Below are positions 20,930 to 33,917 of a DNA stretch of 64,000 nt, one piece after another. The DNA lies in assembly GCA_936432065.2 (NCBI GenBank), contig OW386291.2, positions 26,203,821 to 26,267,820 of the forward strand, written 5' to 3'. Numbering within the stretch: position 1 is the first letter of the stretch; each line of letters begins with the position of its first letter. Source of the DNA: Rutpela maculata. Taxonomy: Eukaryota > Arthropoda > Insecta > Coleoptera > Cerambycidae. The position numbers and the translations under genes were made by a program. The notes under the pieces are model-generated. The model did not search any database. It was not told where the DNA came from and saw nothing but the letters and a program-made list of their open reading frames with translations.

Positions 20930-23218
20930 AATGTTCACTAACTTTGCACGATTCTCTGCATTATTTCATCCTCGAGGGCGTTCTGTATTTTTACATGCGA
21001 TTTTCTCGAAAACTGCTAATCGTAGAAAAAGAGCTCGGAATAAAAGAGTTACATCTATGCTTTATCTTCGTTTCTTCTAAAATAATTAGCATCTATTTCG
21101 AAATACAAAAAAAGCTTCCCGTTTGTTATATATATACCTCTGCAAATACTCGGCGTCAGCGCAGTTATACGTGATTCATCATCCCGCGACGATCGACGAA
21201 GCACTTTTTAAACTACCCAAAAGGTATGAAAAATTTATTGAATTTTGTATCTATTAGAATTATAGTTACAGTAACTTATTGCCTTCATTTTAAACCAAAC
21301 TTAAGAAAGTTTCAAATAAACTAATGACAGACCAAGACGAAAAAAGGGAAAAATAATATTCCAGGCTCCGGTTATCGTATCGAGGTCTACAAATTTTTTC
21401 TTTTTTTTTTAACTCTATCGAATGCGGAAAACTTCATTTCCATACGATGTTCCACCGCGGAGATATTTCATTTGCTTATAAGGCTGTTTTTTAAAAACGT
21501 TTAAATAAACAAATTTTTTTTGGCCTTTAACTATTACTTAATTTTCGTAAAGTTCATTCAAATTTAAGAAATACACTTTACACTACACTTTTGATATTTT
21601 TTTTATGTGCTTAATCAAAAACCTTAGTAATATTTGCAGTCAATAACACCCGATTCGATTTTTGTTACACTGCCTCGATGAAGCTCGTTTGATGGGATAG
21701 GTAAACCAAGATGTGAGAATGTGAGAGTGCTTCCACAGTAGCCGATCAAACGAGAATAAACTCATCATCAAAACCTACCGATTTGTGTACAATAACTGGA
21801 AATTTCATGCGCGACTTCACATCGAATTTTGGGAAAAATCTTTTTAAATGCTTATAATATCTAAATGCCTTAATGGTAAAGGCCAATGGACAATGCAAAT
21901 CACATCAGGTGCGCCAGTTGATTGTCAAATAATACGGCCGAAGAAGATGACAATCTTGGAAAGAAAATGCGATGAGTGTCATTTTCATCTCGAAAATAGC
22001 AATAATGTAGTTTCTGGAGTGCCAAAATTCATGGCTAACGTCCGTTACCCTCAAAGCCACTGTTTGATGTGGTCCGGCGAGGCGACTTGATTGAGTTGTT
22101 CTTTTTCGAAGATGCCGCCGTACATAGAATTACGATCACTGGGGAATGCTAACAATTTTTTGGCCTGTGCGTTGTATGTTGGAAACGGGGTTTCAGCAGG
22201 AAGCAATTTATTTGCTGACGAAGATGTTTTCATATCATTTAATTTCACGAAACTGCGACTATTTAAATGCGTTAGAATTTTTTTCGACAGGCTATCTGAA
22301 GATTAAGGTATATATGAATGAACCCTAAATGATTGAATGTGTCAATGATAATATTCGTGCTGAAATATAGCCGTTGTTGTGTGAAAGAGTTATGTAAAAT
22401 GCAGTCCACACATCGAAATCAGCCGTAGTGATAATTTGAGCGATATTGTCTTCGATTCATAATTTGCCAAATTCAAATACATTTTTATTCTAGGTTCTAA
22501 GTTATTTATTTAAGAAAACATTCAAAAACTTGTTTTGAGACATCTTTTACATAAGACAGCATTTTCAATGGCTTGATACAGTGAAGCTATATCTCTGAGT
22601 GCCGGAATTCTGGTATCTTTTCCGTGATTCTCCGACAACACTGTGTTCAGCTACACACTGATATTGAAAAACTCCATCTTGAGATCATCTACATTAATAT
22701 CTCAAAACTACTTCTGGAAACTGTGTTATTGAAAAACCGGCCTAACCCATGCCAATAATAATCTGAAAATCACCGAAGTGTTGTTGGTACTGAACACGTT
22801 GTGAACATATTAGCATTATGATCATGTTCAATTATCAAACGCCAAAATAGACGTGATGAGAATTCATCCATTATAACGAAAAACGCATATAGTGGACTGA
22901 ATAATTTCCACATAAAAAAGTAAGATAAATAGTATAAATTTATTTACGGTGCTCATGTGCATCTTCTGTGGAAATTTAAATAAAAAATTCCCTGATACTT
23001 TAGATATTGCGATTTATTTTTTCGGCAATATTCAGTTGAAGTTGGTGTTTTATTGCCTAGTAAGGAATGCGATTAATCGACTATGACAGAATACTAAATT
23101 AGATATATTTATACTTTTAAATAGAGAAATAATAGACGGAGAGCTGGCTTTTGTAACCGTTTGGATGCCATCTTTAAACTTCCATATCACCGAAACTTTT
23201 AGTCGTACAGACATAAAA
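20930..23218. other. Sequence with no firm gene; two weak protein-like frames
   Basis: At 21680-21770 short segments pair imperfectly (TCGATGAAGCTCGTTTGAT with ATCAAACGAG). Frames at 21848-22090 plus and 22051-22248 minus look protein-like by composition (minus strand LLPAETPFPTYNAQAKKLLAFP) but I do not recognise a family. They may be an old gene or transposase fragment. From 23130 the sequence resembles one arm of the foldback family at 24640-26470. Confidence 0.35.
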
Positions 23219-23230
23219 AAAATTGTAGTT

Positions 23231-23567
23231 TTTTTTTTTAACTATTTAACGTCGGCCTATTTCCGCTACCAGGGCCTATCACCGACGCCAAGAGACGAGC
23301 TACCCCCAACCTGGAAATTTTGCCAATAGACAAGGGACCGCCTGCTTTACATCCCCTCCGAAGGATGGTATATCCACTACGTAATCCTCGTCTGAAATTA
23401 CGTAACTTCCGCGTATACACTGATATACAAGCCGCTAGAAGGTGGAACGAGAACGCTGTATTTCCCAAGATAGGTGGGTCACCCATCCAAGTACTAACCG
23501 CGCTCGACGTTGCTTCAAGGGAATGTCGACTGATATTCACATTGAAGTCACCTCTACGCTCGCCCCT
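23231..23567 (-). mobile_element. 5S-rRNA-derived SINE, copy 2, with internal deletion
   Basis: Same family and orientation as the copies at 20533 and 61372. It lacks about 55 bp that both others have after CCTGGAAATTTTGCC. The flanking duplication is AAAATTGTAGTT (23219-23230 and 23568-23579). The poly-A tail appears as T10 at the left end. It inserted into a diverged relative of the 24640-26470 foldback. Confidence 0.88.
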
Positions 23568-23703
23568 AAAATTGTAGTTAGTTTATAAGCTTTATTTTTG
23601 GTAAAATGTGATAATTTTCGAGTTACTCGACGAAAACCATTTTGAGATACGTTTTCTCAAACTAAATTGCAATTTTCAACTCCTGAACCTTTTCAAAATC
23701 CGA

Positions 23704-23722
23704 TTCTCTCTCTCTCTCTCCA
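23704..23722. repeat. (CT)n microsatellite
   Basis: Nine CT dinucleotides in a row. Confidence 0.9.
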
Positions 23723-23878
23723 ATGGTTACTTTTTTTAATGTCTCTCTCTTGAAAGGATCCTCCCCCTATAAAATGACAAGCCCCCGTATGATATAGAAA
23801 CGTTTATAATTTAGATTATTACTTGAAAAACTTATATTTTTACTTTCCACCTTGAATGTAGTAGGAGCGGGACACCAG

Positions 23879-24087
23879 AATTGCGGCTTTTCAAACAGGG
23901 GACGTGCACGCAGCTATCACCAACATAATTTCACTAGCGGCTAGCACCTGATAGGAAATTCAAAAGGAACATGTTTTAAAACAGATACGTTTTAGAACTA
24001 TTTTCGTGTTTTATTGTTGTGTTGCACTGTTCCCGTCCTGTGTTGGTAAACATGAAAGAAAATCTATAACTTGTTTTAAAATGTGTA
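23879..24087 (+). repeat. Direct repeat flanking the large nested foldback, left copy
   Basis: About 209 bp starting AATTGCGGCTTTT, with AACATGTTTTAAAACAGA and TTCCCGTCCTGTGTT. It recurs in the same orientation at 27654-27860 with roughly 90-95% identity by eye. It does not begin TG or end CA, so it is not an obvious LTR. Confidence 0.85.
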
Positions 24088-24129
24088 ACGGCATTTAGAG
24101 CAGCGATTTCGTAAGTCTATCGTGTCGTT

Positions 24130-27100
24130 TTTTTTTTTGGCGTAGAACCAGGTCAAACATGTTAGGTTCCTTTGAGTATGTCACCGGGCATATGAAATCA
24201 TATTTTACGACATTTTTTTGTGGTCTCGAACTTTTTAAATCAATAAAAGTGAAAAAAATGTATTTTTAAAGAAAATTGTTTTTTTTTGGTTTCCACCGCC
24301 ATATCTTTAAAACTATTAAAGGTACCGAAATTTGTTTTGTATCAAATTAAAGGTCACACTGTAGCGCTTTTACCAATATAAACGGTTTGGGTACAATTCG
24401 CACTTTCATTTCTCCAAAAATCAGATAAACTAAAAATATATATTTTATGTATTGAAATCTTCACCAATCGATAAACTTTTCTATTTTTGAAAATATTTAC
24501 ATACATGCAGCGAAGAAAATAAAGCCTAATAATCACAAAAGTTTTTGAAATAATATATTTTTTCCTAAAGTGTACCGTTTGGCAACAGCGATTTTTTTTA
24601 TCAGCGCTAAATGCGAAATTGGGACGCAATTAATACACCTCGCATGCTAGTTACAGTAACTAGAGGTTTTAACTTCGGAATAATGTCATATTGAACGGAT
24701 TTCGTTCATTTTTGGCAGTATAATAGTAAATGCTCCACAGAAAAGTTCCTATGTTGTGCGGGGGCTTGCTAATTTATAGGGGGTGGATTCCACCCCCTCT
24801 CAGGGGGTGACACTTAAAAAATATATATGTTTATTGGAGCTGAAATAGATTCAAATTTTAAGAAGAAAAAGTTCTATGCAATTTTTCACATAAATTGATA
24901 GTTTTCAAATTATAACGACTTCAAAATTGCGATTTTAGCTTAAAAAAAAAGTTATTTCCAAACGGCTTTCGTCAAGTTTCTCGAAAAGTATTACTTTATC
25001 GAAAAAATGTTACAGACCAATTACAGAAAGTACAAACTGGGAATTAATTATATTTTTTGTTTATTGATGTAGGATTAATAATTTCGGAGATATTTAAGTT
25101 TGTATTTGGTAGTGTTCCGAAATTAAATTTAAAGTTTAAAATGCACTTTTTTCTAAAGCAAGTGCTTTAAATGAGCAAAAAAATTTGAGCATCTAGGTAA
25201 TGCTACATCTTAACGAAAAACTGTATTTGAGATAATTTTTCTAAATTACTGGCTAATTAGATTAACAAAATGGCGACCTTTTTATATAAAAAAAGTATAA
25301 ATACGCACATTTTTTCGTCATAACTTCTTTATTTCTTATGCTACAGGAACGAGTAAAAAATAATTTGAAATCGCAATTAATTGTCTTTAATTTCATATCT
25401 TAGCATGCGTGACGTAGGTGTCACAATTTCTGAAATATTTAACATTTAAACTGCATTTTTCGTCTTATAAACGTTTGGACGCCATTTGTAAACTTTCATA
25501 TCTTCGAAACTATTAAATCTATGTAAATAAATTAACAAGCGAAATTCATTATCAGTTTATGAGCTTTATTGGTATCTACCCATTTTTCAATAACACTAAT
25601 ATTTATTGAGATATTTGGAAAAGGAAAAAAAAATACGTTTCATCGAAAATACGTTTATAGTTTAAACTGTATTTTTTTCTAACCCAAGTGCTGTATACAA
25701 ACCAAAAAAATTGAGCATCTACGTCATGCTATATATTAATGAGGAACAGTGTTTGAAATTCCTTTTTTTAATTACTGGCTAATTACAGTAAGAAAATGAC
25801 GACGTTGTTATTAAAAAAATGTGTAGACGCACATTGCTTCGGTTATAACTTCTTTGTTTTTTATGCTACAGAAACAAATTAAAAAAACAGTTGAAAGCTT
25901 AATTAATAACATATTATTCTACCTATTAGCACCCTTGACGTAGGTGTCACAGTTTCTGCGATATTTAACTCTCACTCGAAATAATTATCTTATGAACACT
26001 TGGATGCCAAATGTAAACTTAAATATCTCCGAAATTATTAATCTTACATCAATAAACAAAAAATATAATTAATTCCCAGTTTGTACTTTCTGTAATTGGT
26101 CTGCAACATTTCGATAAAGTAATACTTTTCGAGATACTTGACGAAAGCCGTCTGGAAATACCTTTTTTTTTAGCTGAAATCGCAATTTTGAAGTCGTTAT
26201 AACTTAAAAACTATCAATTTATGTGAAAAATTGCATAGAACCTTTTCTTTTTAAAATTTGATTCTACTTCAGCTCCAATAAATATATATATTTTTTAAGT
26301 GCCACACCCTGAGGGGGTGGCATCCACCCCCTATAAATTAGCAAGCCTCCGCACAATATAGAAACTTTTCTGTGAAGTATTTACTATTAGACTGCCAAAA
26401 ATGAACGAAATTCGTTCAATATGACATTTTTCCGAAGTTTTCCATATTTTTCACCTCTAGGTACTGTAGTATGCAGGGTTGGTCAGATTAGTCGCGTAGA
26501 AGTGGCGGTTGTCGAAAATCATTAAGTATTCATTGTTCGGATAAAAATTGTGACAATCGAAAATGTGCTTGTTTTAAGGAAGGCCTAAAATGTTGCAACG
26601 AGTGCAAATGTCGTTCCTGTAACAACATTATTAAAGATTTCGAGGCAGATATGAACGAATTAGAATGCTATTAATGTAGGGCCTACATAAACTACATACT
26701 ACATATTTATCTATCCAAATAGAAAATTTATTTCAACACTAAAACTCATTTTATGCGTACGTTTTTACTTCATTCATTTAAAAATGTCTAATAAACTTAC
26801 TAATTAGATGGGTAGTTAGTAACACTGATTGATATTTATAGATTAGGTATTTATATCTACCTACGTCTTTTTATCATTAAAAGGAGACTATTTAATATTT
26901 TTTGTACAATTTCTTAATATTAACAACATATGATCAATACTACTGTGCAACATATAAAATATTGAACAATAATATTGATCCCCTAGATCTTTTGATCACT
27001 ACTGGTTTTGTACCTATTGATTTAAGTTAAACTACTACATACACCCGACCGGAATCGTCAGATCGTTGCAGTCGGCAGGCTTGCTACATCCAAGCGCGCA

Positions 27101-27600
27101 AGAATATGACTTTGACCTGTTAAAAAAAAATCGCTGACTCAATACTATCAACGGGACTCGAAAAATTTTTATCCTAAAAACTTTTTTCAAATATTGGCTT
27201 CAATTTGTACGCAGCATGTATATACAAATTTTCATAAATAATTTTTTTTCTCGATTGCCTAAAATTACGCTACTGAAAATAACAAGTTTGAGTTTGTTAT
27301 TATTTTACCAACTTAAAAAAAAATAAATCGTGTTCACGTGGGACGTTGTTCGAAGCGCTATTATTGTGTCTACTTTAATCTAAAAAAAAAAAAAAAATAG
27401 CTTGATAGCACAAATATTTTCAGAGATATAGCGGTGGAGGCGTTAAAAAATATATTTCATTAAAAATCAATTTTTTTGAGTTTTTCCGAAATAAAAAAGT
27501 TCTCGACCACCAAAAAATGTCGTAAGAAATGATTTCGTGTACACGATTATCTTACTAAAGAATCCCACTAAGTCTGGTTTGGTTCTACGCCGGTTTTTTT
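24130..27600. mobile_element. Large nested foldback (outer and inner inverted repeats)
   Basis: The outer arms, 24130-24310 and 27420-27600, pair through GGCGTAGAACCA against GGTTCTACGCC and ACGACATTTTTTTGTGGTC against its complement. The inner arms, about 24640-25100 and 26010-26470, are long and well matched, with CCAATTACAGAAAGTACAAA and CATATTGAACG. Between the inner arms two direct units (about 25126-25520 and 25658-26040) share GAGCATCTA, ACTGGCTAATTA and GACGTAGGTGTCACA. No coding frame exceeds 100 codons and none is recognisable. Either one element with complex ends, or one foldback inside another. Confidence 0.75.
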
Positions 27601-27653
27601 TTCTCGAAAACTAAGCGACTTTACTTCCAGATTTTACTCTACTAATTGCGGCT

Positions 27654-27860
27654 TTTTAAACAGGGGACGTGCACACTGCACACGGCTATCACCAACATAA
27701 TGTCACTAGCGGTTAGCATCTGATGGGAAATTCAAAAGGAACATGTTTTAAAACAGACACGTTTTAGAACTATTTTCGTGTTTTATTGTTGTGTTGCAGT
27801 GTTCCCGTCCTGTGTTAGTAAACATGAAAGAAAATCCGTAACTTGTTTTAAAACGTGTTA
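27654..27860 (+). repeat. Direct repeat flanking the large nested foldback, right copy
   Basis: Partner of 23879-24087. It has a short insertion (ACTGCACA) after GACGTGCAC and ends GTTTTAAAACGTGTTA. Confidence 0.85.
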
Positions 27861-28549
27861 CAATTCCGTGTAGGAGCTGGTTGCCGATCCTCAGAGATGA
27901 AGTAAGTAAAAATAAAATAAATATAATTTAATGTCTCACGTGACTATGGAAATATATAAACAACAAACTGTCTGGTTTGACATTCTCAAAAGTGAAAGTT
28001 TTGATAACGAAAAAAGAACTATTTTCCGAAACGTCAACTGCCTTCGTTTTAATTTTTCTATTTATCATTTAGCAATTTTGTTTCAGTTTATATATTTTTA
28101 GGTGTGAGACATTTTGTAATAGAAGTATAAAAACCAGCCTCTGTCTGATCCTTTTGGTGCAGAGGTTTATTTCATCAAAATTTTTAAATATTTTTACAGT
28201 GGCAAAATACCCAACACACATAAGAAATCATGAATATGCCACAAATAATAAATTTTAAACAATAAGCTGTAACATATTATAAAACAGGCGTTCAACACAA
28301 CACAAATTGCAGCTGCCACAATTACATCCTCACATGATAATGTTTTTAAACATAAACTGGTACTCTTTGTGGAATGTTTTGAAACCAAATATATAAAACA
28401 TGTTATGAAACCCTGGAGTTTTAAAACAATTGTTTTAAAACACAATGTTTTGAAACATGTTACATAATGAGACTGCGGCTTAACTCTTGAGGCTAAACAT
28501 CACATTCTCATGATTAGGCAATCCAAACCACGTGATTGCCAACATGGCG
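27861..28549. other. AT-rich spacer before the Transib-like element
   Basis: Includes a cluster of TGTTTTAAAAC-like motifs at 28370-28450 similar to those in the direct repeats above and in the MITE at 57910. The 83-codon minus frame at 28194-28445 is not recognised. Confidence 0.4.
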
Positions 28550-28585
28550 CACAGTGGTTCAGAGAGCGGATTTAGCTTATCAAAA
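28550..28585 (+). repeat. Left terminal inverted repeat of the Transib-like element
   Basis: 36 bp, identical to the complement of 36015-36050. It starts with the heptamer CACAGTG. Confidence 0.92.
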
Positions 28586-28778
28586 ATATTCGTTATGAAT
28601 AAAAATATCTTAATTCTATTTTAGTATACTTTATTGACCTGTTCTGTGTTTCTGGGATATCAAACCATGATTGAAACGAAAAAATAAACGGCTACTGTTA
28701 TTAAAAGCAATTAAAATTAATAAACGAAATTTTTCTGTTAATAAACAAGCATGAATTCATAATAATTGTAATTAATAT

Positions 28779-28960
28779 TGTTGTGAATGATAGCTCAGTA
28801 CAAGATATATACTGATTCTGGTTGAGTGGACTTGATTAAAGTTGAAAGATTTTTACTTGGTATGACTTTTATTTTTCAATTGACAACTCTATTTTTCTAA
28901 CAACTTATATCGCCGTGGAAACATATGGCCTACATCTAAATATACAAACTATTCTTAACA
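28779..28960 (-). repeat. 3' LTR of the BEL element (left end on the plus strand)
   Basis: 182 bp, TGTTGTGAATGATAGC to ATTCTTAACA. It lacks the ten bases GTGAAGGACT present in the other LTR. That segment lies between two GGACT copies, so replication slippage explains the loss. Confidence 0.95.
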
Positions 28961-28976
28961 TGCCCCCCGCCTTGAA
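28961..28976 (-). other. Polypurine tract of the BEL element
   Basis: On the minus strand CAAGGCGGGGGGCA runs into the 3' LTR. Confidence 0.8.
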
Positions 28977-29060
28977 AGGATAACTTTCAATGATACTTGT
29001 AAATATCATCGACATTAAGGATGAGGGCTATGAATGTCTCATAAAGTTTATGATAATAAA

Positions 29061-29582
29061 CTACACTTCTACAGGTAGAACACATATTTTTGCGAATGAA
29101 CGCTTCACTAAACCACTTGGAGTTTGTATGGTCGCAACCCTGGAAATTCCATCTGAACCTGGATGAAGCTTCATAATTCGTCCTAATTTCCATTGCAGAG
29201 GAGGCACGTTGTCTTCCTGGATTATGACCATTGCGCCTTCTCGTAATGTTAGTTCATTGGTTTTCCACTTTACTCGATGTTGGAGTTCGGATATGTATTC
29301 TTTGGACCAACGGGACCAAAAGTGTTGCTGTAGTTGTTGAGCTCGTTGGAACCTTGATAAACGGTTTTCGTTTAATTCTCGGATATCGGGATCTGGTAGC
29401 GAAGTGAGTCGTTTGCCAATCAGAAAATGAGCCGGTGTAAGTATGTCAAAGTCGTTAGGGTCTGTCGAAAGTGGAGTCAGTGGTCGTGAGTTTAAAATAG
29501 CCTCAATTTGTGTCCTTAAGTTCTGACTGTGCACCAATGAAATTTCTTCCGTTATCGGAATAAACACATTGAGGTTTACCAC
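29061..29582 (-). pseudogene. BEL integrase C-terminal region, out of frame with the rest of pol
   Basis: The recognisable part begins at LRTQIEAILNSRPLTPLS and continues with FLIGKRLTSLPDPDI, FWSRWSKEYISELQ and VPPLQWKLGRIMKLHPGSDG, the C-terminal module conserved in BEL/Pao integrases. The first ~22 residues of the open frame are the integrase core region read in the wrong frame. The junction with the 29503-31245 frame, at about 29515, is a deletion that removed the third catalytic residue (Glu) and surrounding residues. Confidence 0.88.
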
Positions 29583-31245
29583 GTCTGGCTATGAATCGTC
29601 GAAATGCGGCAATAAAGGCCTCGGTAGTTAATTCTGTTACCAGTTCTAGATGTATTGCCTTTACAGAAAAACATATGAATAAACTAACGTAGCACTTTAT
29701 GGTTTTGCTGCCACGCCCCTTTCTGTCTTTTATTAAAAAATAGCCAGCATAATCCACGCCAACGTTATGGAATGGGGGATGTGGCTGTACTCGCGATGCA
29801 GGTAATACCCCCATTATAGGATGTGTTTGTTTGGGGTTAGCTCTAAAACATTTTACACATTCATGAACGACTTTCTTGGCGAGATTTCTACCACAAAGTG
29901 GCCAATAGTTTTCACGTAAAGATGATAACATTAATTGTGCTCCTGCGTGTAATAGTCTTATGTGTTCATGTGAAAACAGTAACTTTGTTAAGAGATGTTT
30001 TGATGAAAGTAGTATCGGATGTTTCTTATTATAATCAAAGTTAGAAAGCTGTAGTCTACCGCCTACCCTTATAATGCCCTCTGAATCTATAAAGGGATTA
30101 AGCCTTAAAATATTTGATTTTGAGTTCAATGATTTGCCTTGTTGTAAACATTGTAACTCTGAAAGAAAACTCTCAATTTGTGATATTTTAATTAGACACT
30201 TCGCAGCCTTGTCTAATTCACTAATTGTTAGAGTACCCTTTATACGAGATTTGGAATTCTTACAATTGAATGAGAATCGGATACAATATGCGATCACTCG
30301 AATCATACGTTTGTAATTTGAAAAACGTTTGAATAAATATGACACATTGTTTGGCACAGTTACAAAGGATTTTGTAATTGTTTTAAGTTCAGGAAGATCT
30401 CCATCAAACTGGGACTGTATAACTGGCCATGTGTCTTCGTCACTAGTTAGCCACGCCGGTCCATGCCACCACATGGAATAACTCTGTAGTAAGTTTGGTG
30501 CTACACCACGTGATAACAAATCAGCTGGATTGTCTTTGGTTGAAACATGTTGCCAAGTATGAGGTTCGTTTAAAGACTGAATTTGTGTTACTCGATTGGC
30601 AACGAATGTTTGTAGTAAATGAGGGGAAGTTTTGATCCAGCACAGTGCTATCGTGGAATCAGACCATAAATATATGCCATGAAATTTTAATCTTAAAGAA
30701 GCCGTAACCTTTTTAACTAATTGAACAAGAACGAGTGCTGCGCACAACTCCAGCCTCGGAATTGTGGTTGTTTTTAAAGGTGCTACCTTTGTTTTGAACA
30801 TTAATAATGATACCTGAGTATGTCCATCTGAACCAATACTACGAATATAAATACAAGCCCCATATGCATCCTGTGAACTGTCAGCGAAACCATGAATTTC
30901 GAGTTTGATTGCTGACGTACATATGACATGTCTAGGAACTTGCATTTGGTTTAAATGATGAAGTTGATTTCGAAATTGTTGCCAGCTGTTGCTCAACCCA
31001 GGCGGTACAATTTCATCCCATGAAAGTTTATACAACCATAATCGTTGAAGTAGAATTTTAGCTGTGATAATACAAGGACTTAATAAACCTAATGGATCGA
31101 ATATCTGCGAAACTTCAGAAAGAATGACACGTTTTGTAATTGGCTTGGAAAAGGAAATTTGATTGATGCTGTATATAAGAGCATCAGCTTTACAAGACCA
31201 ATAAATACCTAAAGTTTTCGCATTTTCTATTTCACCAAATTGCAC
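29503..31245 (-). pseudogene. pol: BEL pol: RT end, RNase H and integrase N-terminal half (580 codons)
   Basis: Starts inside the RT connection domain (LGIYWSCKADAL, FDPLGLLSPC). RNase H follows with EIHGFADSSQDAYGACIY near residue 115, IPRLELCAA and LWSDSTIALCWI near residue 195. The integrase zinc domain is HEHIRLLHAGAQ ... CVKCF near residues 425-465. The integrase core has its first two aspartates in VGVDYAGYF and YSDNGRNF. It then stops after SELKDTN at the deletion. The first ATG is not the true start, because this is the 3' part of a larger polyprotein split at ~31320 by a one-base change in an A run. Confidence 0.92.
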
Positions 31246-31318
31246 AGTATCTGTAGAAGAACTAGCAAATCGAATATTTTCGAGAACTTCATCACTATTA
31301 GATATCCACTTTCGTAGA

Positions 31319-33835
31319 TTAAAACAAGCAGATTTTTAGTATTGATGACACTTCGGAACATAAAGTGATTGCATTTTCAATTGTATCTGCCCCTGATAGC
31401 ATGTCGTCAACGTAGAAATCATGAGCGATTACTTCAGAAGCGTTTGGAAATAGATTAGCATTATCAATTGCTAGCTGTGTTAAACAGCGAATAGCAAGAA
31501 AAGGTGCCGATGCTGTCCCGTAGGTAACGGTATTTAGCATGTAAGTTTTGATTTCCTTAGATGGATCCGATCGCCAAAGTATTTTTTGCAAATGTCTTTG
31601 TTCAGGATTGATTAATACCTGTCGATACATTTTTTCAACATCCGCACACACAACAATTTTGTGTTGCCTAAACCTAAGTAGAATTGTAAGTAATTGATCT
31701 TGGATTTTAGGTCCAATTAACTGGATATCATTGAAAGAATAACCTGTGTCAGTTTGAGCTGATGCATCGAATACCACCCTGAGTTTAGTAGTTAAACTGC
31801 TTTCTTTTAACACTCCATGGTGTGGAAGAAAATATGATGTGTTATTATCAACAAGTGATTCGTTACTGTTAGACATATGCCCTAGAAGTTCGTACTCAGA
31901 CATGAATTCGCAATACATTCGATTAAGGTTAGCATTTTTTGCTAATTTATGTTCTAAATAGTGAAATCTATCCAAAGCGATATGTTTTGAGTTTCCCAAT
32001 GTGCTAGGAGAAGCGTTTAATGGAATTGTGACAACGAACCTACCATTCTCATCACGATAAGTTGTGTTTGTGAAAATTTGTTCACATTTTTGTTCATCGA
32101 TTGAACGAATTGTTGTTGAAGAAGACTCTTCTAATTCCCAGAATTTTAATAGCTGTTCTTGGATGTCGCCGTTGATACCTAAATTACAGTGAATATTGGA
32201 AATTTGAGGGTTTGAAAATACCTGACCTGATATTATCCATTCAAGATAAGAATTCTGCAAAACTAGTTGATTGTTACGCAAACATAATTGTCCAGAGGAT
32301 AGTAATCTATAAAATAAACCTGCACCCAAGAGGATGTCAATAGGGCCCGGTTTGTTAAAGTTTGGATCAGCTAATTTGAGATGTGGAGGAATATTGACAA
32401 ATGATAAATTAATTGGTTTACTTGGTAAATAATCTGTGATTTGTGGCAAAATCAAACAAGAAATGGAGCTTTCGAAATTGGTATGAATTGAATGAATAGT
32501 GACAGTGCACCTATCTTTGATTTTCGAAATAGTTTGTCCGATTCCCATGATTGCTAAATTTACTTCTGCCGTTTGCAAAGATAGTTTATCACATAATTCC
32601 CGAGTAATTAGATTGGACTGTGAACCAGTGTCTAGAAGAGCTCTACACGTATGAGAACAGCCAGATGCATCCAATACTTGAATGACTGCTGTAGATAATA
32701 AAACCTCGCACGATTGTTCGACATTATGATTTGATAAAATACAATTCGAATTTACGCCACTAGTAGTATCCTGATTACTCGTATTAAGATGTGATTGATT
32801 TTGTGAAACAACATCTGATTCACTAATATGTACCTGTTTATCACTGTGCAACAGTGTGTGATGCCTTGATCTGCATTTGCGACAATTACCTGCCCTACAA
32901 TAGTTTATAAAGTGATTACTTCGCAAACAGTTGATGCACAGCTTTCGATTATTGACTTGTTGCATTCGTTCATCTACTGACAGATTTAAGAATTTACTAC
33001 ATGTATTGATGTAATGATTACCTTTGCAAAAGGCACAGATAATATTCTTTATATCTAAAGAATAAGTTGAATTGTTTGCCTCATCTGTGGAAACCTTGAA
33101 TGTCTTGGGTGGATTTGATTTATGAAAAATACCTTTGGGTTTAGAAGATTGTTTAGAATCCACACGATTGAATTCTAATGTTTCCAGCAAATCAGCCTTA
33201 TTTTTGATAAACTTAGTAAATTCATCCATAGTTGGAAGTTCATTGCCTTTTTTGTATTTTTCCCATTCACGTTCTGTTTGTTTATCAAATTTACGACTTA
33301 GTAAAAAGATTAATAATGTACCCCAATGCTCTGTTGGTTGATTTAAAGATTGTAATGCACGTAAATGTTTCAGAATGACATCTGTCATTTTACGAAATTC
33401 TAATGAACTACCAGTGCTTATGCTTGATGAATCTACTAAGTACTTAAGATGGTTGTATACCAAAAGTCTCGTATTATTATACCTATCGCACAAAAGTTGC
33501 CATGCTATAGCATAATTTTCTTTTGACACATCTAAAGAGCATATTACCTGCTTCGCATCATCTTGCAGCTGAGCACGTAAATAATGAAATTTTGATATTT
33601 CTGGTATTTGAGAATTTTCATGAATTAAAGATATAAATGTGTCTCTAAACTCGAGCCAATTTGCATAATTTCCTTGAAATTTTGGTAATTCTATTTGTGG
33701 TAATCTAACGCCAAACTTATTGGAGTTGGAATACACTGACATTTCATAAGGAGAACGGGATCTTATATTACGGTGTTTTATTTCCATATATTCAGCTATG
33801 ATATTTTTACAATCAGTAATGAGTTTGAAATACAA
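31319..33835 (-). pseudogene. gag-pol: BEL Gag-protease-RT (838 codons)
   Basis: Residues 1-240 are the BEL Gag capsid region (LPKFQGNYANWLEFRDTF, LQDDAKQ). Cys/His knuckles occupy about residues 270-335 (CAFCKGNHYINTC, CINCLRSNHFINYC, CRKCRSRHHTLLH). The aspartic protease has LLDTGSQSNLI near residue 399. RT follows with LRVVFDASAQT, VCADVEKMYRQV and YVDD near residue 808, so the catalytic aspartates are intact. The frame ends at 31319 after a single-base shift in CTAAAAATC. The upstream part of Gag continues in another frame to 34106. The ATG used is internal. Confidence 0.93.
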
Positions 33836-33917
33836 GTTTTCAAATGATGCGCGTTCTTGGATTTGCTCCTCTAAGTTTTCGTGAGAAATTTCAAGAATTG
33901 TTTGACATTTATTAAAA

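Noticed and set aside
21848..22306. Possible mariner-type transposase (RYPQSHCLMWSGEAT) on the plus strand or another protein on the minus strand
   Set aside because: One short resemblance to the (S)VMVWG motif without the DDE residues or terminal repeats. Both strands look equally plausible, so no call is made.
23879..27860. LTR retrotransposon with ~209-bp LTRs
   Set aside because: The direct repeats lack TG...CA ends, no primer site or purine tract follows, and there is no coding sequence between them.
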